NCBI GenBank assembly: GCA_007125255.1
Contig: SLDM01000397.1
Span: forward strand, 1 to 6,245
Length of the DNA stretch: 6,245 nucleotides
Source: Phycisphaerales bacterium
GTDB lineage: Bacteria; Planctomycetota; Phycisphaerae; Phycisphaerales; SM1A02
Reading direction: 5' to 3'
Both the position numbers and the translations under genes were made by a program. Of the stretch, positions 6,021 through 6,245 are shown piece after piece (the stretch's first letter is position 1; every line of letters begins with the position of its first letter). The notes beneath the pieces are model-generated. The model made no database searches. It was given only the letters and a program-made list of their open reading frames with translations, and was not told where the DNA came from.

Positions 6021-6162
6021 TATTCGAAGAACAGGATTCAGGAGTGCCGGGGGCCAATGTGGCCTGCGTTCGGGCGTGGCACATTGTGCGGGCACGCTTA
6101 CCACCCCACCTTAACACATCAAGATCACTCCGCAGCATGATGCGATCGCGTCCGAGGCCCCT

Positions 6163-6245
6163 GTGCAGTCGGAGGTGACTCCTCGCACGTTGATCACAGA
6201 TCTCTGCCGGAATGTCGCTCGTTCGTTCCCCGGTTCGGACGCGGA
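6163..6245 (+). CDS. possible 5' end of an unidentified gene, running off the window
   Basis: GTG at 6163 opens a frame that stays open to the window edge (27 codons plus two bases). GAGG at 6154-6157 lies 5 nt before it, a good Shine-Dalgarno placement. The peptide begins MQSEVTPRTLITDLCRNVAR, and about 70% of third positions are G or C, consistent with a real gene. The frame has no ATG here; a second GTG at 6175 and a TTG at 6190 are alternatives. The first in-frame stop upstream is TAA at 6112-6114. The peptide is too short for me to assign a family. If real, it is divergent from the YpdA-like gene. Confidence 0.35.
   Translation, partial: MQSEVTPRTLITDLCRNVARSFPGSDA

Larger units (their letters stand above)
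5704..6162. other. long intergenic region with no convincing gene
   Basis: About 460 bp between the YpdA-like gene and the right-hand gene candidate. Frames open here on both strands have residue patterns rich in Arg, Ser, Pro and Cys without hydrophobic or motif structure, and I recognise no protein. By hand count 5701-6120 is about 58% GC, visibly lower than the coding parts, with an A/T-richer stretch near 5900-5960. It holds several inverted repeats and hairpins (listed separately). It presumably carries divergent promoters, but I could not find a strong minus-strand promoter for the YpdA-like gene. I could not fold a tRNA or a known riboswitch here. Confidence 0.6.

Noticed and set aside
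6044..6095. Nested GTGCC/GGCAC pairings suggesting a structured RNA or riboswitch
   Set aside because: Stems are only 4-5 bp with mismatches, several alternatives compete, and no known riboswitch core is recognisable.
5692..6138. In-frame upstream extension of the YpdA-like protein by 149 residues
   Set aside because: The added residues are rich in Arg, Ser, Pro and Cys and do not resemble a domain; a good ribosome binding site and a typical flavoprotein N-terminus support the start at 5691.
6221..6245. tRNA-like T-arm (CCCGGTTCGGAC) at the window end
   Set aside because: The T-loop lacks the expected A at its fifth position, and no matching acceptor, D-arm or anticodon arm can be built from the preceding bases.

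Overview
The window is GC-rich DNA with tightly packed genes, long antisense shadow frames and mostly weak Shine-Dalgarno sequences. It looks like a chromosomal segment from a Gram-negative-type bacterium. Three things make a planctomycete-like source (Phycisphaerae or relatives) plausible: a lipid A/polyprenyl-sugar type cassette, a divergent RlmN/Cfr-family enzyme, and a YpdA-like flavoprotein with Ile in place of the usual Cys. That assignment is an impression, not a demonstration. I see no insertion sequence, prophage, CRISPR array, tRNA or rRNA.

Left part, + strand (1-3154): the 3' end of an ArnT/PMT-type membrane glycosyltransferase, a family 2 glycosyltransferase of the DPM1/ArnC type, and a small three-helix LAB_N-domain membrane protein that starts 3 nt after it. 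Together these read as an envelope sugar-transfer cassette. The GT2 would load a sugar onto a polyprenyl phosphate in the cytoplasm, and the ArnT-like enzyme would transfer it to an acceptor on the outer face. The LAB_N protein would serve as a membrane partner of unknown role. An RlmN/Cfr-type radical SAM RNA methyltransferase follows after 61 nt and may be transcribed on its own.

Middle and right part, - strand (3186-5691): a MscS-family mechanosensitive channel with a signal peptide and an acidic periplasmic linker, convergent to the methyltransferase with only 31 nt between stops. Upstream of it, in the same direction, is a YpdA-family FAD/NAD(P)H oxidoreductase. The channel has its own candidate promoter in the 76-nt gap.

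Right end (5692-6245): about 470 bp without a convincing gene and with lower GC (about 58% counted by hand over 5701-6120). It carries several hairpins and one terminator-like structure. A possible new + strand gene starts with GTG at 6163 and runs off the window.

Most of the window is ordinary housekeeping and envelope content. The points worth a second look are the orphan LAB_N protein in an Arn-like setting, the YpdA homologue without the family's Cys, and the structured intergenic region. I do not see a clearly novel multi-gene system.
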